Positions 1 to 6,307 of a DNA stretch of 7,544 nucleotides are shown here, in pieces. The notes under the pieces were generated by a model that had not been told where the DNA came from, made no database searches, and worked only from the letters and a program-made list of their open reading frames with translations. Numbering within the stretch: the first letter of the stretch is position 1; every line of letters starts with the position of its first letter. The stretch is taken from NCBI GenBank assembly GCA_002413355.1, contig DHWV01000064.1, forward strand, positions 1 through 7,544, written 5' to 3'. The position numbers were made by a program, and so were the translations under genes. This stretch comes from Desulfobulbaceae bacterium UBA5173. GTDB taxonomy: Bacteria > Desulfobacterota > Desulfobulbia > Desulfobulbales > Desulfobulbaceae.

Positions 1-1
1 C

Positions 2-304
2 TTAGGCAACTTGGGCGACAGCTCTATTGTTTCTGAGCTGGTTAAACTCCTTGCAGATGCCAATAAAAACGTGCGGATCAGTGCGGCGGCAGCCTTAGGC
101 AAGTTGGGCGACAGCTCTATTGTTTCTGAGCTGGTTAAACTCCTTGCAGATGCCAATAAAAACGTGCGGATCAGTGCGGCGGCAGCCTTGGGCAATTTGG
201 GCGACAGCTCTATTGTTTCTGAGCTGGTTAAACTCCTTGCAGATGCCAATAAAAACGTGCGGATCAGTGCGGCGGCAGCCTTGGGCAAGTTGGGCGACAG
301 CTCT
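2..304 (+). repeat. Near-identical 93-bp tandem repeats encoding HEAT units
   Basis: Units at 2-94, 95-187 and 188-280 are identical except at unit position 3 (a, a, g) and unit position 9 (c, g, t). A fourth unit from 281 continues the identity for about 24 bases, apart from position 9 (g), and then diverges. The array runs off the left edge, so the true copy number is not visible. Such identity points to recent unit duplication or gene conversion. It also means short-read assembly could have collapsed or expanded the array. Confidence 0.95.
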
Positions 305-2005
305 GTTGTTTCTGTGTTGTTCAAGCTCTTCTCGGATGCAGATGCGGAGGTGCGACTGGCTGTAGCAGAAGCTATCGGGAATCTGGGCGACACCTCGGCT
401 GTGTCTGAGTTAGTCAAGTTTCTCGCGGATGAAAATCCAAATGTGCGGTTGAATGCGGCAGAAGTTCTCGGCAGTTTGGGTGACGGGAGAGCAGCTCCTG
501 CGCTGCTCAATCTCCTTGCAAATAGTGATGCGGATGTGCGGTGGTCTGCGGCGGCATACCTCGGCAATTTGGGAGACAGCGCGGCTGCGCCTATGCTGGT
601 CAAAATCATCGCGGATCAAAATTCGTATTCGTACATGCGGGAGTCTGCGGCGGAAGCTCTCAGCAGATTGGGAGACAGTTCAGCAGTGCCTGTCTTAATG
701 GGAATGCTGAAGGGCAGTACTGTCAGAACAGCCCCTGTTGCCGCATTGGGGCGACTTCGGACAACTCAAGCCGCACCTGAAATCATCCGATTCAAATTGC
801 TTGAACGTGGCAATTGGGAAAGTCAGCGAACAGCGGCTTTCGCCTTGGCCCAGATGAATTCTTCGGCATCAGAGCTGGAAACGTGGCGGCAACGTGCGTT
901 CAATAAAGCGCAGGAGAAATTTGCTGCACAAAATGCTTCGCAACGAACACAAGCGGCCCAGCTGCTCTGCGCCATTGCCACTGAACAGGCTGCCACGCTG
1001 CTTGTCACGCTCATCAATGATCCCAACCGTGAAGTGAAAGAGGAAGCGGTTCGACAAACAGGGCTTCTTGCCGAGCTGCATCCTGAATGGATCAAGCCGG
1101 AACCACTGCTGGCTTTGCTCAATCAGCCGAATGTCAAGCTGCGGCGGGCTGCAATCAAGGCACTTGGCCAGCTTGTTTCGTTTCAAGGGGAGAAAAAGCC
1201 TGCCGATCTGCCTGATGTTGAGCAGAAAGTCCATGCGGCTTTGATCACGCTGGTTTCTGCCGAGCAGAAAGACTTTGCTGCCCGGCAAGCAGCCCTTGAT
1301 GCTTTGGGCGCAGCCGGGAGATACGGACAAGAACTTTTTGATTTCCTGGCCAAGCTGGATAAAAAGAAGGATGATTCGCTGCGCTACCGCTGCCTGCACT
1401 GGCTTGGCCGCATGGAATACCCCGCTGCCAAAGATTATGTGGAAAACGAGCTGAAGGAGCTGGAGCAGGAAAAGGCGGTTTGGCGTAAAGAGCGACAGAA
1501 AACGGAACAGAATGAGCTGAAGCAGGAGGACAAAAGCTGGCCGAAAGAGCATTGGGAATACCTGCTCGGCAACGCGCTGGCCCGCATCGCCCCGGAAACA
1601 CGCGGCATTGAGCTGCTCGGCCACCCGCTTTACCAAGTGCGGCAGGGGGCTGTCCGCGCCCTTGCCGCCAAAGCCGATGCCGCCCTGATCGGCAAAATCA
1701 TCCAAGCCCACCAGAGCTTCAACCCGGATGACCTGCCTTCGCCCTTTCCCTACACCGCGTTTCAGGCCATTGATCTTGCCCTGTGGAATCTGGAATACAC
1801 CGGCACGAAGGATGACCTGAACACGCTGCAAAGCATCAAGCTCGAACCTTGCAAAATACCCGGCCAAGAAGGGGCGATTGAGGAACGCTTGGAGTGGACG
1901 ATAAAGCGGCTGGAGGATAAGCTGAAGAAGGATGCAAAATTATCAAGGTCATTCCGAGCACAGCGAGGAATCTCGCCTGAAGATTTCTCGCTCCGCTCGA
2001 AATGA
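2..2005 (+). CDS. HEAT-repeat protein, 5'-truncated by the window (possible C-terminal part of a STAND/NACHT-type protein)
   Basis: The reading frame is open from the first bases (codons from position 2 read LGNLGD), so the gene starts upstream and 667 codons are visible. Residues 1 to about 250 are HEAT units of the PBS-lyase/HEAT_2 type, mostly 31 residues long, with the pattern LGxLGDxxxVxxLxxLLAD followed by a VRxxAAxAL helix. Units start at nucleotides 2, 95, 188, 281, 374, 467, 560, 659 and 746 and degenerate downstream; a later clear unit is LLNQPNVKLRRAAIKALGQL. Around residues 480-515 there is a charged Glu/Lys-rich helical stretch. The last 120 residues (GHPLYQVRQGAVRALAAK, then FQAIDLALWNLEYTG and ERLEWTIKRLEDKL) resemble, from memory, the ends of NACHT-HEAT proteins of cyanobacteria and other bacteria. 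HEAT solenoids bind proteins or act as sensors; no catalytic motif is visible here. The last 18 or so residues come from a dispersed repeat. The specific function is unknown. Confidence 0.9.
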   Translation, partial: LGNLGDSSIVSELVKLLADANKNVRISAAAALGKLGDSSIVSELVKLLADANKNVRISAAAALGNLGDSSIVSELVKLLADANKNVRISAAAALGKLGDSSVVSVLFKLFSDADAEVRLAVAEAIGNLGDTSAVSELVKFLADENPNVRLNAAEVLGSLGDGRAAPALLNLLANSDADVRWSAAAYLGNLGDSAAAPMLVKIIADQNSYSYMRESAAEALSRLGDSSAVPVLMGMLKGSTVRTAPVAALGRLRTTQAAPEIIRFKLLERGNWESQRTAAFALAQMNSSASELETWRQRAFNKAQEKFAAQNASQRTQAAQLLCAIATEQAATLLVTLINDPNREVKEEAVRQTGLLAELHPEWIKPEPLLALLNQPNVKLRRAAIKALGQLVSFQGEKKPADLPDVEQKVHAALITLVSAEQKDFAARQAALDALGAAGRYGQELFDFLAKLDKKKDDSLRYRCLHWLGRMEYPAAKDYVENELKELEQEKAVWRKERQKTEQNELKQEDKSWPKEHWEYLLGNALARIAPETRGIELLGHPLYQVRQGAVRALAAKADAALIGKIIQAHQSFNPDDLPSPFPYTAFQAIDLALWNLEYTGTKDDLNTLQSIKLEPCKIPGQEGAIEERLEWTIKRLEDKLKKDAKLSRSFRAQRGISPEDFSLRSK

Positions 2006-2006
2006 C
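1948..2006 (+). repeat. Imperfect palindromic dispersed repeat (VIPSEARNL/CHSERSEES-type) forming the 3' end of the HEAT gene
   Basis: The left arm GTCATTCCGAGC (1948-1959) pairs with the right arm GCTCGAAATGAC (1995-2006) with one mismatch. An inner pair, GCGAGGAATCT (1963-1973) and AGATTTCTCGC (1981-1991), also has one mismatch, leaving a short CGCCTGA loop. The whole 59 bp can fold into a long hairpin. Read in other frames it gives peptides like VIPSE or CHSE..SEESR, known from memory as translated fragments of a very widespread short palindromic repeat in many bacterial genomes. Here it supplies the HEAT protein's C-terminal SFRAQRGIS-type tail and its stop codon. That it is a repeat in this genome is an inference, because only one copy lies in the window. 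Confidence 0.75.
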
Positions 2007-2061
2007 AGAACTAATCCGGGCTTATCTGGGGGATGAATGGTGAAAAAACAGCATAAAAAAA

Positions 2062-2090
2062 TTGACAAGGGCAAGAACTGCATATATGCT
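2062..2090 (+). promoter_or_regulatory. Sigma70-like promoter for the first DUF4360 gene
   Basis: A perfect -35 box TTGACA (2062-2067) is followed by a 17-bp spacer and TATGCT (2085-2090), which matches the -10 consensus at four of six positions. Transcription would start near 2097 and give a leader of about 50 nt before the ATG at 2148. The site lies in an AT-rich spacer after the HEAT gene, so the DUF4360 gene is probably transcribed independently of it. Confidence 0.65.
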
Positions 2091-2137
2091 GATGTTGCCT
2101 CATAGTTATAAGGATATCACTAAATTTTTCTTTCAAT

Positions 2138-2141
2138 GGAG
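2138..2141 (+). promoter_or_regulatory. Ribosome binding site GGAG that fixes the start at 2148
   Basis: GGAG lies 6 nt before the ATG at 2148. An in-frame ATG at 2136 overlaps this motif and would add MECA before an otherwise textbook signal peptide. The 2148 start is therefore preferred. Confidence 0.8.
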
Positions 2142-2147
2142 TGTGCT

Positions 2148-2720
2148 ATGAAAGTGTTAAAAGTTGCCCTTGCCGCTGCGGCAGTGGCACTGTTTTCCAG
2201 TCAAGCTCATGCTGATTCTGTTTTTTTCAAAGCACCTATGAATTTTGCGGGCACAGGCTGTCCGGCAGGCTCAATGTCTGTCACCGGTGAAAACACCGAC
2301 ACGTTGACTGTCATGTTTGACAAGTATGATGCCGCGAAGCCGAATTCCAAAGCCGCCAGCAAAATGGAGCGCACTGGTTGCAGCTTCTCCGTGCCTGTCC
2401 ATGTGCCGCAAGGTTTTCAGGTGTCCAATATGACTGCGGACTGGAGAGGCTACGCCGAAGGCTCAACGGAACTGTTTCGTGAATATTTCTTTGCCGGCCA
2501 GACAGGACCTAAGGTAAGATCAAACCCTAAAAGTAACTATACATTAACGGACAATCTGCAACATGCGACGTGGAGTCCGTGCAACGCCAGGGAAGTGCCT
2601 ATGCGGATCAACAGTTCAGTGAGAGCTGCGGGTAACCCTTCCTATATCTCCGTGGATTCAATTGACCTGCACAATAAAGTTAAGCTGGTTTTCCATTTAT
2701 CATCGCGCGCGTGCCGATGA
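2148..2720 (+). CDS. Secreted DUF4360-type protein, copy 1
   Basis: This is a 190-residue protein with a Sec signal peptide: MKVLK, a hydrophobic core from residue 6 to 16, and a probable cleavage after AHA at residue 22. The mature part matches DUF4360 as I recall it: FAGTGCPAGS near residue 33, a central ERTGCSFSVPVHVPQGF, TADWRGYAEGSTELFREYFF at 96-115, SPCNAR at 143-148, then INSSVRA and a C-terminal strand ending in Cys. Its four cysteines (38, 78, 145, 189) sit where I remember the family's cysteines, so two disulfides in the periplasm or outside the cell are likely. The family has no known function. It has its own promoter and a good ribosome binding site. A paralogue follows directly, which indicates tandem duplication. 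Assignment to DUF4360 is from motif memory and not from a search. Confidence 0.85.
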   Translation: MKVLKVALAAAAVALFSSQAHADSVFFKAPMNFAGTGCPAGSMSVTGENTDTLTVMFDKYDAAKPNSKAASKMERTGCSFSVPVHVPQGFQVSNMTADWRGYAEGSTELFREYFFAGQTGPKVRSNPKSNYTLTDNLQHATWSPCNAREVPMRINSSVRAAGNPSYISVDSIDLHNKVKLVFHLSSRACR

Positions 2721-2740
2721 AATAATCAGGAACAAGCTGC

Positions 2741-2755
2741 GCTGCTTCGAGCAGC
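2741..2755 (+). other. Small perfect hairpin in the spacer between the DUF4360 genes
   Basis: GCTGCT (2741-2746) and AGCAGC (2750-2755) form a 6-bp stem with a TCG loop, 20 nt after the stop of copy 1. No T-run follows on either strand, so it is not a standard terminator. It may stabilise the 3' end of the copy 1 transcript, or it may be chance. Confidence 0.35.
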
Positions 2756-2785
2756 CTGCGTAAAAAATTGTTCTTGAATTAACAA

Positions 2786-2819
2786 AAAAAGTCTCTGTCA
2801 AGCAAGGCAGAGACTTTTT
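2786..2819 (+). terminator. Rho-independent terminator after DUF4360 copy 1
   Basis: AAAAAGTCTCTG (2786-2797) pairs perfectly with CAGAGACTTTTT (2808-2819) around a 10-nt loop. The GC-containing 7-bp core is followed by five T residues, with A residues on the other side, so it could act in both directions. It ends only 25 nt before the GTG start of the second DUF4360 gene. Confidence 0.85.
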
Positions 2820-2844
2820 ACATTTTCTCGATAGAAAAATTACT

Positions 2845-3444
2845 GTGAAGAGAATAATTGCGCTCGTGTTAGCTGCCGTTATCATTCTTGCAGCTGCCAA
2901 TGCTGATGCGCAAGTGTATTTTAAAGCACCTGTGGAATTCGCAGGAACAGGTTGTCAGCCCAGCTCATATCGTTTCTCTGGTGAAGGCACAGATACCCTG
3001 TCCATCCTGTTCAGCGCGTATGATGCCGCCAATCCTCAGGAGAACGCCAGCAGCAAATTGCAACGTGCCGCTTGCAGCTTTGCCGTGCCTATTCATGTGC
3101 CAACCGGTTGTCAGATATCGGTTATGACTGCGGACTGGCGGGGCTATGCTAAAGGCGCAACAGAGCTGTTCCGTGAATATTTTTTTGCGGGCAAGGAGGG
3201 AATCAGCAAGACTTCAAATCCTTCTGGCGACTTTACAGAACGAGACGACAACCTGAAGCATGAAACGTTCAGCGCATATGGAGAAGATATGATCTTGAGA
3301 ATCAACAGTTCGGTACGCGCAATAGATAATGACAGTTATATCGTAGCCGACACGGTTGATTTGCAGAACACGCTGGTTCTTCATTTGGCAACGGTGAGAT
3401 GCGGCAGCCTGCCACTCCCTGCCATCCTGAATCTTCTTTTATAA
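2845..3444 (+). CDS. Secreted DUF4360-type protein, copy 2
   Basis: This 199-residue protein is a paralogue of the upstream gene. Shared blocks include FAGTGC, DAANP/DAAKP, PIHVPTG, MTADWRGYAKGATELFREYF and RINSSVRA. The GTG start gives a clear signal peptide (MKRIIALVLAAVIILAAANA, cleaved after residue 20 or 22). No in-frame ATG or better start lies upstream, and no good Shine-Dalgarno sequence is visible. Cysteines are at 37, 77, 89 and 186. The SPC cysteine of copy 1 is replaced by SAY, and a new cysteine appears at 89 (PTGCQ against PQGFQ in copy 1). Thirteen mostly hydrophobic residues (GSLPLPAILNLLL) follow the last cysteine and are absent from copy 1. Function is unknown; it is presumably exported. 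Expression is unclear because a terminator sits just upstream. Confidence 0.83.
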   Translation: MKRIIALVLAAVIILAAANADAQVYFKAPVEFAGTGCQPSSYRFSGEGTDTLSILFSAYDAANPQENASSKLQRAACSFAVPIHVPTGCQISVMTADWRGYAKGATELFREYFFAGKEGISKTSNPSGDFTERDDNLKHETFSAYGEDMILRINSSVRAIDNDSYIVADTVDLQNTLVLHLATVRCGSLPLPAILNLLL

Positions 3445-3445
3445 T
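3440..3445 (+). promoter_or_regulatory. Tentative -10 box for the metallopeptidase cluster
   Basis: A perfect TATAAT overlaps the stop codon of the second DUF4360 gene, about 60 nt before the ypfJ-like start. No convincing -35 box lies 16-18 bp upstream. A weaker alternative is TTGGTA (3454-3459) with TATTAA (3478-3483). Some promoter for the cluster is expected in this region, but neither candidate is strong. Confidence 0.3.
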
Positions 3446-3505
3446 CAGCAACGTTGGTAATTTTCCCGAAAAGGATCTATTAAACATCATTGAAAAGAGA
3501 TCGCT

Positions 3506-4417
3506 ATGGACTGGGAAGGGCGAAGAAAAAGCGACAATGTGGAAGACGAGCGGGGCACGGAATTCTCCGGCGGCGCAGGCTCAGGCGGCGGAGGAGGCAT
3601 GTTGAACCTGTTGCCGATGGCCGTAAAATTTCTCGGCTTCAAAGGCACGGTGGTTGCGGCGGTGCTCGTCGGCATTTTTGCTCTGATGACCGGCAATCTC
3701 GGCAGTGTTCTTTCGGTGCTTGGCCTGCATCAGCCCGCGCAGGTCAGCAAAAAAGCCGGGCCAGTGCGGCAGAATGCGGCGGAAGAAAAGCAGGTTGACT
3801 TTGTCAAGGTCATTTTGGCGGACACTGAAGACACGTGGCAGGAACTTCTCAGCAAAAAAGGCAAAACGTATGAAAAGCCACGCCTTGTTCTTTTCCGTAA
3901 TGCGGTGCAGTCGGCCTGCGGTTTTGCGGAATCTGCAACCGGGCCGTTCTATTGCCCCGGCGACCGCAAGGTTTATCTTGATTTCAGCTTTTTCGATGAG
4001 CTGGCGCACCGCTTTAAAGCACCGGGAGATTTCGCTCAAGCCTATGTCATTGCGCACGAGATCGGCCACCACGTCCAGACCTTGCTCGGTATCTCTGGCA
4101 AGGTGCAAACGGCCCGCAGGCAGATGAGCAAGACAGACAGCAACAAGCTGCTGGTCAAGCTGGAGTTGCAGGCGGACTGCTTTGCCGGAGTCTGGGCGTA
4201 TCACGCCGATAGCCAGCGGAAAATGCTGGAGGCGGGCGATGTCGAAGAGGGGTTGGCGGCGGCCAGCGCGGTCGGCGACGACACCTTGCAGCGGCAGGCG
4301 CAAGGGCGTGTGGTGCCGGATTCCTTCACCCACGGCAGCGCGGCGCAGCGGACGCAGTGGTTCAAGACCGGCTTGGAGAGCGGCGACATGGACAAGTGCA
4401 ACACCTTTGCCAATTGA
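3506..4417 (+). CDS. ypfJ: YpfJ-type neutral zinc metallopeptidase, membrane-anchored
   Basis: This 303-residue protein matches E. coli YpfJ (the KPN_02809 family) from end to end as I recall it. The N-terminus MDWEGRRKSDNVEDERG is the family's conserved start and fixes the ATG at 3506, which is preceded by GAGA 5 nt upstream. A Gly-rich linker (residues 22-31) leads to one membrane segment (about 45-63), after which the rest probably lies in the periplasm. The zinc site is HEIGHH at 184-189 (ligands H184 and H188, catalytic E185), with a downstream glutamate in ELQADCFAG (220-228) as probable third ligand. Other family blocks are GPFYCP at 146-151, the VYLDFSFFDEL stretch, GRVVPDSFTHG at 267-277 and CNTF near the end. 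The substrate is unknown. The stop is 2 nt before the prenyltransferase start, so the two genes are likely co-transcribed. Confidence 0.93.
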   Translation: MDWEGRRKSDNVEDERGTEFSGGAGSGGGGGMLNLLPMAVKFLGFKGTVVAAVLVGIFALMTGNLGSVLSVLGLHQPAQVSKKAGPVRQNAAEEKQVDFVKVILADTEDTWQELLSKKGKTYEKPRLVLFRNAVQSACGFAESATGPFYCPGDRKVYLDFSFFDELAHRFKAPGDFAQAYVIAHEIGHHVQTLLGISGKVQTARRQMSKTDSNKLLVKLELQADCFAGVWAYHADSQRKMLEAGDVEEGLAAASAVGDDTLQRQAQGRVVPDSFTHGSAAQRTQWFKTGLESGDMDKCNTFAN

Positions 4418-4419
4418 CC

Positions 4420-5274
4420 ATGAACAAGTTGCTTGTTCTGCTTGAAATGATCAAGTTCAAGCACAGCGTCTTTGCCCTGCCTTTCGCGCTGATGGGTGCC
4501 TTCCTTGCCGGGCGGGATATCCCTTCTCTGCGGGTCTTTTTCTGGGTGGTGCTGGCCATGGTCGGAGCACGAACTGCGGCGATGACCTTCAACCGCATCG
4601 CTGACTATCGCTTTGACGCAGCCAATCCCCGCACCAAAGACCGGGCTATTCCCGCCGGACAGGTTTCGCTGAACGAATCATGGTTGTTAATCGCCGCCGC
4701 TGCCGCGCTCTTCTTCGCCGCCTGCGCCATGCTCAACCCGCTCTGCTTGGTTATCTCGCCTTTCGCTTTGGCCCTCACCTTTTTCTACTCGCTGACCAAA
4801 CGCTTCACCTGGCTGTGCCACGTTGTCCTTGGCGTTGCCTTGGCCATTGCACCGATAGGCGGCTGGGCGGCAGCGGCAGGCAGCTTGTCCGGCTATCCGT
4901 GGGTGCTGTCGCTTGGTGTGCTCTTCTGGGTAGCTGGCTTTGACATCATCTACGCCTCGCAGGACGCAGAGTTTGACCGCCACGCCGGGCTGCATTCCAT
5001 GCCCGCTGCGTTGGGGAGAAAGAACGCCTTCCGGCTGGCGATCTTCTTTCATGTCCTCGCCTTTGCCCTCTTCACCCTGACCGGCTGGCTGCAATCACTC
5101 AACGTTGTCTATTATCTCGGCATCGTCTTGACCGGCGCAGCCCTGTTTTATCAGCACCTGATTGTCAATCCCCGCGATCTGTCCCGCATTGAGATGTCCT
5201 TCTTCTCTATGAACGGCTTCATCTCTCTGACTCTGTTCATCGCTGCTTGCATTTCCCTGCTGATGAAGGGCTGA
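4420..5274 (+). CDS. ubiA: UbiA-family polyprenyltransferase (4-hydroxybenzoate prenyltransferase-like; possibly MqnP of the futalosine menaquinone pathway)
   Basis: This 284-residue integral membrane protein has about eight or nine hydrophobic segments. The two Asp-rich motifs of UbiA enzymes, which bind Mg-prenyl diphosphate, are visible: NRIADYRFD at 58-66 followed by NPRTKDR, and DIIYASQDAEFD at 175-186. YSLTKRFT (124-131) is the usual motif between them. It transfers a polyprenyl chain to an aromatic quinone precursor. The ubiA_other/MqnP subgroup, typical of menaquinone-using anaerobes, fits the LLEMIKFKHSVFALPFALMG start, but the aromatic substrate cannot be read from the sequence. The ATG at 4420 is chosen because it begins the conserved N-terminus. 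An in-frame GTG at 4357 would overlap the metallopeptidase gene. There is no Shine-Dalgarno sequence; the 2-nt gap suggests translational coupling. Confidence 0.92.
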   Translation: MNKLLVLLEMIKFKHSVFALPFALMGAFLAGRDIPSLRVFFWVVLAMVGARTAAMTFNRIADYRFDAANPRTKDRAIPAGQVSLNESWLLIAAAAALFFAACAMLNPLCLVISPFALALTFFYSLTKRFTWLCHVVLGVALAIAPIGGWAAAAGSLSGYPWVLSLGVLFWVAGFDIIYASQDAEFDRHAGLHSMPAALGRKNAFRLAIFFHVLAFALFTLTGWLQSLNVVYYLGIVLTGAALFYQHLIVNPRDLSRIEMSFFSMNGFISLTLFIAACISLLMKG

Positions 5275-5281
5275 GCATTCC

Positions 5282-6304
5282 ATGCGCTCCTTCTGCCGCG
5301 TCGTTTTTGCCCTGCTTCTTCTCCTCAGCCTGACTGCGGCAGGCTGGTTTGCTTACTACGTCTTCACACCTGCACCCGGTAGCGGCGAGGTGGTGGTGGA
5401 ACTGCCCAAGGGAGCAGGCATTCGGCAGATCAGCGCAATACTCGGTAGTCATGGCCTTATCCGCAATGACCGCCGCTTTCTTGCTTTGGTCCTGCTGCTG
5501 CGGACAATCGAGCGCACGAACCCACCAAAGCTGCGGGCAGGTGAATTCAGCGTGCCGCTCGGTCTCACGCCGCTGGAGCTAATCCGCTTTCTCCACACGG
5601 CCAAGCCAATTCAGCATAAGGTCACTGTGCCAGAAGGGCTGACCATGGCCCAGATTGCCGCTATCTTTGCCAAGGAGGGCTGGGCTAACCACGCGGTCTT
5701 TCTCCAGCTCTGCCGGGACAAAGCATTCATGCAGAGTCTCGGCGTAGAGGCGCAGTCGCTCGAAGGCTACCTGTTCCCGGAAACCTATAGCCTTGTGCGC
5801 GGCGAGGCAGACGAACGCGCAATCATTGCCAGCATGGTGCGGCGTTTCTTCGCAGTCTGGAAGGAGCTGAACACAGCGGCTCCACCAAGTGCGCAGACAG
5901 CGGGCCGCAGCCTGCATGAGCTGCTTACCTTGGCCTCCATCATTGAAAAAGAGACGGGCGCGGACAGCGAGCGCAAGACCATTGCCGGGGTTTTCTACAA
6001 CCGTCTGCACAGCGGGATGCGTCTGCAATCCGACCCGACAACCATCTACGGCATTAAGGACTTCAACGGCAACCTGACCAAAGCTGATCTGCTGGCGGCA
6101 AGCCCGTACAACACCTACGTCATCAGCGGCCTACCTGCCGGGCCGATCTGCAATCCGGGCAAAGCCGCCTTGGAGGCTGCGTTGCGCCCGGCTGACGTGC
6201 CGTATTCTTACTTTGTCTCAAGAAACGACGGCAGCCATCAGTTCTCCCGCACCTTGGAGGAACACAACCATGCAGTGCGGCAGTATCAGAAGCAACGGCA
6301 TTGA
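5282..6304 (+). CDS. mltG: Endolytic murein transglycosylase MltG (YceG family)
   Basis: This 340-residue protein has one N-terminal membrane anchor (about residues 7-27) and a periplasmic body, the usual MltG length and layout. A LysM-like subdomain (about 37-115) comes first, with the VTVPEGLTMAQIAAIF segment just after it. The catalytic domain follows, with EGYLFPETY (161-169), the active-site ASIIEKET (218-225; E222 corresponds to the catalytic Glu of E. coli MltG), GVFYNRL, LQSDPTTIYG (248-257), YNTY and GLPAGPICNPG (283-293), then YFVSRNDGSHQFS. The enzyme cleaves nascent glycan strands inside the chain and is thought to terminate peptidoglycan polymerisation. It was long misnamed aminodeoxychorismate lyase. 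The start lies 7 nt after the prenyltransferase stop, with AAGGG (5266-5270) as a possible distant ribosome binding site. Confidence 0.95.
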   Translation: MRSFCRVVFALLLLLSLTAAGWFAYYVFTPAPGSGEVVVELPKGAGIRQISAILGSHGLIRNDRRFLALVLLLRTIERTNPPKLRAGEFSVPLGLTPLELIRFLHTAKPIQHKVTVPEGLTMAQIAAIFAKEGWANHAVFLQLCRDKAFMQSLGVEAQSLEGYLFPETYSLVRGEADERAIIASMVRRFFAVWKELNTAAPPSAQTAGRSLHELLTLASIIEKETGADSERKTIAGVFYNRLHSGMRLQSDPTTIYGIKDFNGNLTKADLLAASPYNTYVISGLPAGPICNPGKAALEAALRPADVPYSYFVSRNDGSHQFSRTLEEHNHAVRQYQKQRH

Positions 6305-6307
6305 ACT

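Noticed and set aside
2..304. CRISPR array or diversity-generating retroelement target as an explanation of the repeats
   Set aside because: The units are contiguous, in frame and coding without spacers. The variable bases are not limited to adenine positions, and no reverse transcriptase is in the window.
120..365. A second plus-strand frame with internal peptide repeats
   Set aside because: Its repeats are only the out-of-frame reading of the 93-bp HEAT units.
869..1867. A 332-codon open frame on the minus strand inside the HEAT gene
   Set aside because: It is antisense to a frame with clear HEAT periodicity and has no recognisable domain. Long antisense frames are common under GC-rich codon use.
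2037..2105. A possible 22-codon lysine-rich small ORF with GGGGG 4 nt upstream
   Set aside because: It overlaps the predicted promoter, encodes no recognisable peptide and is short enough to occur by chance.
3581..4333. A 250-codon minus-strand frame opposite the metallopeptidase
   Set aside because: The plus strand encodes a full-length YpfJ homologue with all motifs; the antisense product shows no family features.
4357..4419. An upstream GTG start that would lengthen the prenyltransferase by 21 residues
   Set aside because: The added residues overlap the metallopeptidase gene, are hydrophilic and unlike the family's N-terminus, which begins at the ATG at 4420.
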